NCBI RefSeq assembly: GCF_000230895.2
Contig: NC_016604.1
Location: 1,736,001 to 1,800,000, forward strand
Reading direction: 5' to 3'
DNA: 64,000 nucleotides
DNA from: Mycolicibacterium rhodesiae NBB3
GTDB lineage: Bacteria > Actinomycetota > Actinomycetes > Mycobacteriales > Mycobacteriaceae
The notes below the pieces were generated by a model that did no database searches, was not told the DNA's origin, and saw only the letters and a list, made by a program, of their open reading frames with translations. Numbering within the stretch: the stretch's first letter is position 1; every line of letters starts with the position of its first letter. The translations under genes and the position numbers were made by a program. Of this stretch, positions 54,891-62,310 are shown piece by piece.

Positions 54891-55694
54891 GTGGGACTCG
54901 GCGCAGACACTCACCCTTGGCGATCGCGCCCGGCTTCCCGGCGCGACGCATTGCGTTATGCCGCCGCTGCTTCACTGGCTGGGTTGGGCGCGGCAGCGGC
55001 AGGTGCCGGTAGTCCTCCTGCAGCGGCAGCGGCTTCGCGACTGATCGATTACGCCGCGCACCAGATCCCCGCTCACCACATCCGCGCCGCGGGATACGCC
55101 GGGGTGGTGAATTACGTCTCGCTGTCACGTCCAGGCACGAGCTTTGGAGCTAAACCGATCACCCGGCCCTATGCGGAATCGCTGGCTCGAGCTGGGCTGG
55201 TGATCGTCAGCAACTACCAATACGGAAAGCCTGGCGGATCCGCGCCATCGGACTTCACCCGAGGGTTCGCAGGCGGTGTCGCGGACGCTCGAACCGCGTG
55301 GCAGCTACACACTGCGGCCGGTGGCGGCCGCAGCGCACCGGTTTTCTTCTCGATCGACGAGGACATCAGCCGGGATACGTGGAGCAGCGTTGCCCTGCAA
55401 TGGTTTCGGGGTATCAACTCGGTGCTCGGAGTACAACGCACCGGTATCTACGCGGGTATCGACGCGTGCCACTGGGCCGCAGTCGACGGCGTGATCGGCA
55501 ACTCCCGCACGCCCGGACGCGTCTGGGCGTGGCAGACCAAGGCCTGGTCCGGTAATCGCATTCACCCCAATGCTGTTCTCTACCAACGCGTGGTGGCCAC
55601 GGCGTCGAACCCGGGCCCGCTGGTCGGCGGATACGAAGTCGACGTCAACGACGTGTTGGCCCAAGATTGCGGCCAATGGAATCTGCACCCCTGA
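54891..55694 (+). CDS. Tat-exported DUF1906 (glycoside-hydrolase-like) protein
   Basis: A 267-residue protein similar, from memory, to M. tuberculosis Rv2525c. Tat signal SRRDALRYAAAASLAGLGAAAAGAG near residues 16-40, then the DUF1906 TIM-barrel-like domain: RLIDYAAHQIPAHHIRAAGYAGVVNYVS, FFSIDEDISRD and WAWQTKAWSG. Acidic residues in DEDIS suggest glycosidase ancestry. Probably an envelope protein related to cell-wall homeostasis. GTG start. Confidence 0.85.
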   Translation: MGLGADTHPWRSRPASRRDALRYAAAASLAGLGAAAAGAGSPPAAAAASRLIDYAAHQIPAHHIRAAGYAGVVNYVSLSRPGTSFGAKPITRPYAESLARAGLVIVSNYQYGKPGGSAPSDFTRGFAGGVADARTAWQLHTAAGGGRSAPVFFSIDEDISRDTWSSVALQWFRGINSVLGVQRTGIYAGIDACHWAAVDGVIGNSRTPGRVWAWQTKAWSGNRIHPNAVLYQRVVATASNPGPLVGGYEVDVNDVLAQDCGQWNLHP

Positions 55695-55735
55695 GGGTCG
55701 ACGTGCCTTTCGGCACTCACGGCAGCAACGGAGTT

Positions 55736-56023
55736 CTATACCCCCGAGTATCGAGCACGATCCATGTCTACGCGACGTCCACCGGCATGGAATGGGACGC
55801 CTTCCTCGATCAGCAGCGCACGGGCGCGGCCACCGTGGCAGGTGGCGGGGCTCCCGTCGGCGCGGACGACTCGCCACCAAGGCACGGTCGCGTCGAGCAG
55901 ACTCATTGCGCGGCCGACCTGGCGGGGGCCGGCTCCGATTCTGTTGCCGATGTCTCCGTAGGCCGCGACGGAGCCGGCTGGAATGTTTTGGACGTCTTCA
56001 CGGACGTCATCGACGATGCTCAT
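55736..56023 (-). CDS. Alkyltransferase-like (ATL) DNA-binding protein
   Basis: A 95-residue protein of the O6-alkylguanine transferase DNA-binding fold. Y22 and R34 (GPRQVGRAMS recognition helix with the Arg finger) are kept, but the PCHR active-site motif is P48-W49-W50-R51, so the acceptor Cys is replaced by Trp. This is the ATL pattern: binds O6-alkylguanine lesions and flags them for nucleotide excision repair. Six bases downstream of the DUF488 stop. Confidence 0.82.
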   Translation of the reverse strand: MSIVDDVREDVQNIPAGSVAAYGDIGNRIGAGPRQVGRAMSLLDATVPWWRVVRADGSPATCHGGRARALLIEEGVPFHAGGRRVDMDRARYSGV

Positions 56024-56029
56024 TAATCC

Positions 56030-56557
56030 TCAACGGGCGGGTGGGTAGGTGAGCTTGCCGTCATCGACATGGGCGAAGTCGCTCAACGTTGCTCGGGTTG
56101 TAGTCGCTGCGGACATGATGTGGCAGACCTCGGTTCCGGCGACGATCAGCGCATCGGTGATCAGTCTGCGGTGACAGCGCCAGGGGACCGCCTCGCTGCA
56201 CATGATCGCCGGACGTTGTTGATGGCTAAGCTCGAGCAACTCGCCCAGTCCATCGGCGAACTCGGCGGTTTGCATGTAGTCGGCGTAGTCACGGAACGCC
56301 TTGACTCGCCACGCCCCGTTCGGGCTTTCGACACCAGCCGGGGTATGGCGCCGACCACCCAGTTTCTGAATCCACCGGTAGCCGATGTCGGACGGCATCT
56401 CCTCGACTATCGCCGCTTGGTTCCACTGCGGGAACTTCCGCGACGCCGGATACGAGCGCACATCAACCAGAACGGTGATCGCGGTGGCGCGCAACATGGT
56501 CATTACGTCCTCGAACGCGCGTGTGGAATGACCGATGGTCCAGACACGAGTGGCCAT
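56030..56557 (-). CDS. DUF488 protein
   Basis: A 175-residue DUF488 protein: TIGHSTRAF at the start, VLVDVRSYPASRKFPQWN (Arg and the PxSRKxPQ loop diagnostic), LGGRRHTPAG, and MCSEAVPWRCHRRLI with conserved Cys and His near the end. GAGAGG lies seven bases before the ATG at 56557, deciding the start over an upstream in-frame ATG. Often linked to DNA-lesion or nucleotide genes; here with an ATL gene. Biochemical function unknown. Confidence 0.82.
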   Translation of the reverse strand: MATRVWTIGHSTRAFEDVMTMLRATAITVLVDVRSYPASRKFPQWNQAAIVEEMPSDIGYRWIQKLGGRRHTPAGVESPNGAWRVKAFRDYADYMQTAEFADGLGELLELSHQQRPAIMCSEAVPWRCHRRLITDALIVAGTEVCHIMSAATTTRATLSDFAHVDDGKLTYPPAR

Positions 56558-56793
56558 GGTGAAACCTCTCTGTGGTCGTAGGTGATCCGAACGCATCGGG
56601 TCTTTCTGCCGAGACGGCGGCGATCGCCGTGCCTCCAAGCCTCGAATGCAGGTTCGTCAAGGCTATCGAGCGATAGCAACCAGGCGGTGCCGTCCGCGCA
56701 ACGGGAGGCACGCCAATCCGACGCGAACGACGTCGTCCCGACCGCACGACGTCGAGCTGGTGTCGCCTCAGCCGACAGCCGTGCTCGCGGTCC

Positions 56794-57717
56794 TCACCCC
56801 GCAGAGTCCTCGCGCGACCCGGGATCCCGCCTCGGTGAGCGTGGCGGCCGCGGCACGAATCGTGGTATCCGGTTGACCACCTGAGCGTAATTCGGTCGCC
56901 GCTCTACGCTGCGCTCCTCCATCATGGGAATGCTCGCGCCAAGGAACATGGCGAGCATTGCCAGTGCGCCGATGCCTAGCCACCACCAGTCCGCGGGCGC
57001 GGCGGCGACGCCGAACAGGGCCAGCGACAGCCAGAAGCTGAACTCCCCGAAATAGTTTGGATGACGCGACCAGCTCCACAATCCGCGATCCATTACCTCG
57101 CCCGGCCGGGCAGCCGCGACAAATCGATGCATCTGCAGGTCCGCGACGAACTCGACCGCGACCGCCGCGATGCCCACCACGAAGGCCGTCCAGGCCAGCC
57201 ACGGCAGGCCGGGTCCCGGACGGGTCACTGCGACGTAGACCGGGATCATGCCTAGGAAAACCTGCACCGTGGGGATGAGATGGATGGCGAACAGGTCGGC
57301 GAAGAACTCCCAGCGGCCCGCACTCGCCTTGAACTTCGGGTAGCGCCAATCCTCATGGTGCAGACCGGGAAAGGCGTAGATCCAGTTCCCGGTAAGTCGA
57401 ATCGCCCACAGCACAACGACGATTGCGATCAGCACTGACCGCAGTGTGTCGGGGTCGGTGGCGACGAGCCACCAGTAGAGCAGCAACAGCGGCGGTACCA
57501 CGCTCCAGTAGGCGTCGTAGAAACTGGAATTTCGAAACGCTCGGCTGAACACGAAGATCACGCCGGTTGCGAGCACATCGGCGATGAATGCGTCCAACAA
57601 GGCCGTGCCGGTGGCAGGTCCCGCGACCAACCATGCCGCGCCGACTCCGATCGCGATCAGGTAGGCGATTGTGACAATAGTCAGTGACCGCGCTTTGGAC
57701 GAGCGCCCGGTGCTCAT
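56794..57717 (-). CDS. DUF1295 / steroid 5-alpha-reductase-like membrane protein
   Basis: A 307-residue polytopic membrane protein of the DUF1295 family. Several helices (YLIAIGVGAAWLVAG; LLLLYWWLVA; LIPTVQVFLGMIPVYVAV), and the C-terminal reductase-like motif LWSWSRHPNYFGEFSFW with the NADPH-binding RHPNYFGE block. ATG at 57717 is used; a TTG 15 bases upstream is in frame. Possible oxidoreductase acting on steroid or lipid double bonds. Confidence 0.85.
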   Translation of the reverse strand: MSTGRSSKARSLTIVTIAYLIAIGVGAAWLVAGPATGTALLDAFIADVLATGVIFVFSRAFRNSSFYDAYWSVVPPLLLLYWWLVATDPDTLRSVLIAIVVVLWAIRLTGNWIYAFPGLHHEDWRYPKFKASAGRWEFFADLFAIHLIPTVQVFLGMIPVYVAVTRPGPGLPWLAWTAFVVGIAAVAVEFVADLQMHRFVAAARPGEVMDRGLWSWSRHPNYFGEFSFWLSLALFGVAAAPADWWWLGIGALAMLAMFLGASIPMMEERSVERRPNYAQVVNRIPRFVPRPPRSPRRDPGSREDSAG

Positions 57718-57833
57718 CGGACGCTCAAGCAATCCTGTGCGGCGCGGATCCGGATCTCGATGATGGCTGCCCGCTTCGCCTCTTGTACGGTCGACACCGC
57801 AGCGAGCTTAGTCGTGGATGAGCGTGCTCAACG

Positions 57834-58457
57834 CTATGCACTCTTGGGTTTCACCCAGCGCCACTGACCGGTGGAGCATTCCTCGGCATCGGGCACGCGA
57901 TCCCGCACTGCCGCAACCACACCGGGCCACCACTGCTCGTCGTAGTCGTCCCCCGAGAGCCAGCCGCCTGGCGCCACCTTCGGAAGCCAACCGTCGATGT
58001 CGGCGAGCACGCTGTCGTACTCGTGGCGGGCATCGAGGTGTAACCAGGCCAAAGACCCGTCGGCGAAAAGAGTGGCGGCCGCCGGTGAAGGGCTGACCAC
58101 GAGGTGGACGCGGTCGGCATAGCCGCACGCGATGACGTTGCGGTGCAATTGGCCGGCCAGAGTGCCGTCGCCCTCGGCGACGGTGGCCGCATGAGCGTCT
58201 CTGGCCGCGGTGCCCTCGGGCCCGCTGCCGCGGCAGTAGTCGACTCCGACCACAGTGAATTCGCGATCCGCCGCGCTCACCACCTCTGCCAGCGAACACA
58301 GACTGCGGCCGAGGTAGCAGCCGACTTCGACGAACGTGCTACCCGCTGCGAAGGTCGCCGCGGCCTCCTCCTGTAGATCGCGCCAGCGAAACCAGCCGTG
58401 AATCTGCGACCAGTGCAGTGTGGGCGCCTCGCGGCCATCGGTTAGCGAGCTGCTCAC
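57834..58457 (-). CDS. Class I SAM methyltransferase (Methyltransf_24 type)
   Basis: A 207-residue methyltransferase: FVEVGCYLGRSLCSLAEV (motif I), VVGVDYC (beta-2), WLHLDARHEYDSVLADIDGW (the LHxDxxHxY block of Methyltransf_24) and PGGWLSGDDY. A GGGAGGGG site ten bases before the GTG at 58457 favours that start over the ATG at 58481, which would sit within the ribosome-binding site. Probable O-methyltransferase or glycan-tailoring enzyme; substrate unknown. Confidence 0.78.
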   Translation of the reverse strand: MSSSLTDGREAPTLHWSQIHGWFRWRDLQEEAAATFAAGSTFVEVGCYLGRSLCSLAEVVSAADREFTVVGVDYCRGSGPEGTAARDAHAATVAEGDGTLAGQLHRNVIACGYADRVHLVVSPSPAAATLFADGSLAWLHLDARHEYDSVLADIDGWLPKVAPGGWLSGDDYDEQWWPGVVAAVRDRVPDAEECSTGQWRWVKPKSA

Positions 58458-58668
58458 CTGTTCAGAACCCCTCCCTGGCATAGCATTCCAAACGATCGCT
58501 TCGAACGCGCCTACGCTGACACCTTCTCAAGGGTAGGTCCTCAGAATCGATAGCGGACGTGTCGATGCATGATGTGGCTCGCCTGCTTGCAGCTGAGGGG
58601 ACACTGGGTCCTTGTGCGGACATACCGTCCTCTGCGAATAGTCTTGGTAGCCGAGGAGTATTCAATAT

Positions 58669-59319
58669 CTATCGAGGCGGGGTTCGCGGCGGCGGCGAAC
58701 TCTTCGGATCGTCGCTGACGGCCGCCTGGCTTTCCCCATGTGGCTCGGCGGCCGGCGTCGGCCTTGATGTTCGGATTGCCGGCCGGTGCGGTCGACCGAA
58801 GAGCATGCGGGACAGCATCCGGTCATGCAGTGTCAGGGTGTGCAAGAGAATGGCGCTGACGTGCATGGCGATGACGGCCACGAGTAAGTAGGCGAGAACC
58901 GAATGTGTTTGCCGCAGTGCGAAATACAGATGGGTATTGAACGGAGCCAGGGCTGGCAGGTGGAGGGTGCCCAAGAGGACGGCGGATCGGCCTGCTGCCG
59001 AGACCATGGCCCATCCGATAAGCGGTTGGAGCAGCAGTAAGGCGTACATGGCGCGCTCGGAGGCGATGACGATTTTGGCTTCCAGCCGGCTCACGGTAGG
59101 TGGCCAAGCTGGCGGATGGGCGGTGAGTCGGTTCGCGATGCGGACGACGGTGATCACCAGAATGGTGACGCCGAGGGTCATGTGAATAGTGACCAGTGCG
59201 CCGTAGGAACCCAACGAATTGACCATTGTGAACCCGATCAATAAGGCTGCGAAAACCAAAATGGCGGTAGCCCAGTGCAATACGCGCGAGCGCAGCCGAA
59301 ACCGAGCGGGGGCCGTCAT
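58669..59319 (-). CDS. Cytochrome b561-family protein
   Basis: A 216-residue four-helix di-haem cytochrome b561. Candidate haem-ligand His residues: VLHWATAILVFAALL (helix 1), TIHMTLGVTILVI (helix 2), THSVLAYLLVAVIAMHVSAILLHTL (helix 4 region with two His). The C-terminal tail is Pro/Arg rich. Start overlaps the catalase-like gene's stop by four bases. In this pairing it probably passes electrons from menaquinol to the exported peroxidase. Confidence 0.85.
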   Translation of the reverse strand: MTAPARFRLRSRVLHWATAILVFAALLIGFTMVNSLGSYGALVTIHMTLGVTILVITVVRIANRLTAHPPAWPPTVSRLEAKIVIASERAMYALLLLQPLIGWAMVSAAGRSAVLLGTLHLPALAPFNTHLYFALRQTHSVLAYLLVAVIAMHVSAILLHTLTLHDRMLSRMLFGRPHRPAIRTSRPTPAAEPHGESQAAVSDDPKSSPPPRTPPR

Positions 59320-60413
59320 TGAACTACCTCGTCCACCTGCACTGCCGATGGTGTGGTGGGTTCGCCGGTGCGCAGGTGATAGGACGCGGCGTAGGTCGAG
59401 GAGCGGGCGCTCAGCAGGGGGTCGGCCGACGGCGCAATACCGGTTGGCAGCACCAGCGGGTCGAAGTTGACGTCGCGCGCGTTGCCGGGCGCTTCGGTCT
59501 GAGCCCCGGTCAACGTCACGGTGCCGACATCGACGCGCCGGCGCTCAGCGGGCCACGGCAGTGTTGCGTCATCGATCGGGTCGGCGGACTCGCCCACGAC
59601 AATCTCCATCCGCCACCTCAGCGGAGTGCTCCGTAGTTGGCGAACCAGCGCGTCGAACAACCCGTCGCGCCCCGGTCTTGCCGGCAGCGCGGCTTGTTCG
59701 GGCACCAGCGACCACCGCACCGGGGTCACTCGTTTTGCGCGATCGGTGAACAGGAAAGTGTTGAGTCCGGAGAAGGTGCTGTCTGCAAAACCTGGGGTGG
59801 GTGGGTGGGCCTTGATGACGGCCATTGCGGCTGCAGTCTCGGGATGGGCGGCCAGGAACCGTTCCATCGCTGCGGGGTCCGGCTTGCCTGTGCCGGGTAC
59901 CACCTTTGACGCGAGGATCCGTTCGTAGAATCCGTGCGCCGAATTGTCGGGAAAGACTGGCAGATTCAGCATCGCGGTGCGCCACTGCTGGGCGCCCGTC
60001 AGCCCGAACGCGAGTCCGAGACCACGGGCGGCGGTGAGGCTGTCCTCGATCGCCGGGTCGCCGCCGGCCAGCGAGAAGCGTCCCAACACGGGGGTGCGCC
60101 GCCGGGTGAAGACCTCGGCGCTCGACAGTGCGGCGCCGTTGCCGTTGCTGTCGAAGAAGCCGGTGACCGCGACACCTTTGGCGTGGTTCTTGCGGAACCC
60201 TGGATGCACGCCGTAGGTCGCTCGCAGGGCATCGATGATGGTCTGCCGGGTGAAGGCGCCGGCCGGCCGGATCCAGTTGTTGGCGTAGGCGACCGCGCCG
60301 AGGTCCACGACCAAGAAGGCGCCGACGGCGGCCAGCCCAGTCAACAGAGAGCGCCGGTCCACTTTGAAGCGGCCTTCCCCTTCCTCGGCGCCGCCGAATC
60401 CTGAAGGCTTCAC
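59316..60413 (-). CDS. Exported catalase-related peroxidase (SrpA-like)
   Basis: A 365-residue haem protein of the small-catalase group. The signal/anchor VDRRSLLTGLAAVGAFLVVDLGAVAYA carries paired Arg, so Tat export is likely. HPGFRKNHAKGVAVTG includes the distal His; FSLAGGDPAIEDSLTAARG and GLAFGLTG follow; the proximal haem Tyr should lie in the ALPARPGRDGLFD-to-C-terminal part but cannot be fixed by eye. GTG start overlaps the stop of a small upstream ORF (GTGA). Confidence 0.83.
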   Translation of the reverse strand: MKPSGFGGAEEGEGRFKVDRRSLLTGLAAVGAFLVVDLGAVAYANNWIRPAGAFTRQTIIDALRATYGVHPGFRKNHAKGVAVTGFFDSNGNGAALSSAEVFTRRRTPVLGRFSLAGGDPAIEDSLTAARGLGLAFGLTGAQQWRTAMLNLPVFPDNSAHGFYERILASKVVPGTGKPDPAAMERFLAAHPETAAAMAVIKAHPPTPGFADSTFSGLNTFLFTDRAKRVTPVRWSLVPEQAALPARPGRDGLFDALVRQLRSTPLRWRMEIVVGESADPIDDATLPWPAERRRVDVGTVTLTGAQTEAPGNARDVNFDPLVLPTGIAPSADPLLSARSSTYAASYHLRTGEPTTPSAVQVDEVVQ

Positions 60414-60613
60414 AATGCGGCACCGTGGGCGTCCCGAATCGGACGCGCGAGTATGGATTGGTGGTTGTAGCCGACCGCACCCGGCGGCGTCGAATCTGGT
60501 TGTACGTCACCGCGGGCGTCGCGGCCAGGTGCCCGCAACTCGTGGTTCACGGGCTCGACGTCCCAACGCAGCTGCGTGCGCGCCCATATCCCGACCGCGC
60601 CCAGTGACGTCAT
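60410..60613 (-). CDS. Small leading ORF of the catalase-cytochrome b561 operon
   Basis: A 67-residue ORF (MTSLGAVGIWARTQLR...) with an AGGAGG ribosome-binding site a few bases ahead of its ATG and a stop that overlaps the catalase GTG start as GTGA. Both points favour real, coupled translation. The product is Arg/Asp/Pro rich and has no membrane helix or known domain. It may instead be a decayed 5' fragment of a larger gene whose initiation signals now serve the catalase. Confidence 0.42.
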   Translation of the reverse strand: MTSLGAVGIWARTQLRWDVEPVNHELRAPGRDARGDVQPDSTPPGAVGYNHQSILARPIRDAHGAAL

Positions 60614-60949
60614 GTCCGCCTCCTGCTACGGTCCATCGTCGTTTCGGAACTCTACCGCCACCACCCGGCGTACGCCCTGCCGGCGGATCAGGTGTGGCGT
60701 ACGGATGCATCGGCGGAGATCGACCTCCCATCGTGGTGACTACTCCGGGCCCCGGAAGCGACGATCCAGGCTGCATCCACCTGGACAGCATGGGTCGCGG
60801 ACGTCAACGTTGCTCCCCGAGCCGAACGCATCACTGCGATCTTTGCAGGATGACCTGCACCACAGCAGCGCCGTTAACGCCCGATCGGGTAACCGGAGCG
60901 CGACATGTGAACTTGGTGGGCGATCGCGATGGTCATTATCGAACCGACG
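60614..60949. other. Intergenic stretch with no supported gene
   Basis: Between the endonuclease stop and the catalase operon start. Base composition is similar to flanking coding DNA and it holds the promoter of the catalase operon by position. One forward frame reads a protein-like fragment (ELYRHHPAYALP...) without a start codon or ribosome-binding site. No repeat, terminator or RNA gene is recognised. Confidence 0.4.
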
Positions 60950-62293
60950 TCACCGGGGCGGGCTGCCAGCCGCATCAGCTGAGCTCAGCGTCCTCATCGA
61001 GATGCCCTGCGCGACGAGATTATCCGCGCCTGCCAGGGCAACTCGGTAGGCGTCCTGTCGCCCGACGCTCGTGATCTCGACGATCTTGTCCCAGAACACA
61101 TCATTCCTCGCCAGGTCGTGGAGCCCGCGATCATTGAGTATCGCGGCCGCACGATGCAGGCGAGTCCGGCTCGGTGAGTGCTTCCACATGGTCGAACCGC
61201 AAAACTTGATCCTCATCGCCTCGGAGAACGCGCGATGCGACATCCGCTGATCTTTGAGACCCTGGCGCACCTGGTCCCACACCTCACGCGGCACCGTATC
61301 GACGTTTTCGTTGGCCTTGACGCCCTTGAGGTTCTTGAGAATCTCGTGGCCGGCGAAGTACTTCTCGCCATTGACGTCGACCGTGTTCAGGAATCGGCTC
61401 TGGTTTCTCATACCGTTGATGCTCAGCTGCCAGCAGACGCGATAACCGTCTTTCCGCGCACCGTGCGCCTTCGTCAGGATGCCAAGCCGCAGCAATAGTT
61501 GTCTGACGTCATCCATGAGCCTGCGACTTGTCGACGCGTAGTAGATTCGGCCTTGGCCCTGCTTACCGTCCCAAATCACGCACCCGTCCGTCGCCCACAA
61601 GTGCCCTAAGAAGAGCGACACCTGATCATTCGATAGGCCGAATACCTGTTTGGGCACGAACTTCTCGTAGCTTCGCTTATCGAAGAGACCCATCCCGTCG
61701 AGCCATGCTGCGATGGGATTTCGTCGCCCATGTGTCAATCGGTAGGGGGCCGGGAGTCGAAGCGTCGTGACGCGAGCCGCCGCGTATTCGTCACGCTTTG
61801 CGGTCACGCCAAAGTGTCTGGCGGCGTTGGTCACCGCGAAGAGATTCTGCTCGTCGATGCTTGCATATCGGATCGGCTGACGTTTGACACATGACCCGTC
61901 ACCGATCATGTGTGCCAGCAGAATTAATTCGTCGGCGACCATGGATTGCGGGTTCAAAGGGGGCGGAAGACGCCTCGGTGCGGCAATACGATCGCCAATT
62001 GATAGGGCGCGCACCGGCAAAAAGCCTGCGAGCGTCCGCAACTCAGAGTCCGCAGTCGCCTCAACCACTCTGCCTGACGCGAGGCGAATACAAGACACCT
62101 GAGCTTGGCTGACGTAATTGATAGCCGCCAGACGCCCGACCACGAGACGGAGCCGCTCATCCATCGAGTACACCAGCGGCTGTTCCGTGGACTCTTGAAG
62201 ATCGCACAAGGCGACCTCGGAACCGTTGTCAGCTAGAAGGACTCGTGCACTGCCCGGCAAAGTCTTTGTGGGCCCGACTGCTGCCACGGTCAC
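60950..62293 (-). CDS. Free-standing intein-derived LAGLIDADG homing endonuclease
   Basis: A 447-residue protein that has the layout of a large intein: an N-terminal Hint-like half (LPGSARVLLADNGSEV at 12-27; LASGRVVEATADSEL at 71-85; DRIAAPRRL), an inserted two-motif LAGLIDADG domain (LAHMIGDGS at 126-134; FLGHLWATDG at 228-237, each with its Asp), and a C-terminal Hint strand (VALAGADNLVAQG at 418-430). Splicing residues are gone: position 1 is Thr11 instead of Cys/Ser, the block-B TxxH is TADS (80-83), and there is no terminal His-Asn. GTG start 17 bases after dnaB, different frame. GC is visibly lower than its surroundings (34 of 60 in 61381-61440). Likely an active endonuclease that no longer splices. 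Confidence 0.78.
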   Translation of the reverse strand: MTVAAVGPTKTLPGSARVLLADNGSEVALCDLQESTEQPLVYSMDERLRLVVGRLAAINYVSQAQVSCIRLASGRVVEATADSELRTLAGFLPVRALSIGDRIAAPRRLPPPLNPQSMVADELILLAHMIGDGSCVKRQPIRYASIDEQNLFAVTNAARHFGVTAKRDEYAAARVTTLRLPAPYRLTHGRRNPIAAWLDGMGLFDKRSYEKFVPKQVFGLSNDQVSLFLGHLWATDGCVIWDGKQGQGRIYYASTSRRLMDDVRQLLLRLGILTKAHGARKDGYRVCWQLSINGMRNQSRFLNTVDVNGEKYFAGHEILKNLKGVKANENVDTVPREVWDQVRQGLKDQRMSHRAFSEAMRIKFCGSTMWKHSPSRTRLHRAAAILNDRGLHDLARNDVFWDKIVEITSVGRQDAYRVALAGADNLVAQGISMRTLSSADAAGSPPR

Positions 62294-62310
62294 TGCCCCG
62301 ATGCCAGTCC

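Noticed and set aside
56558..56793. Possible small genes between DUF488 and DUF1295
   Set aside because: Candidate frames are Arg/Pro/Ser-rich with no initiation signals; nothing supported in this gap.
60637..60665. GGAAC followed by CGTAC, resembling an ECF-sigma promoter
   Set aside because: Points away from the catalase operon and no gene follows it; the -10 match is poor.
60607..60741. Protein-like forward fragment (ELYRHHPAYALP...) in the long intergenic stretch
   Set aside because: No start codon or ribosome-binding site and no family recognised; may be a gene relic but cannot be supported.
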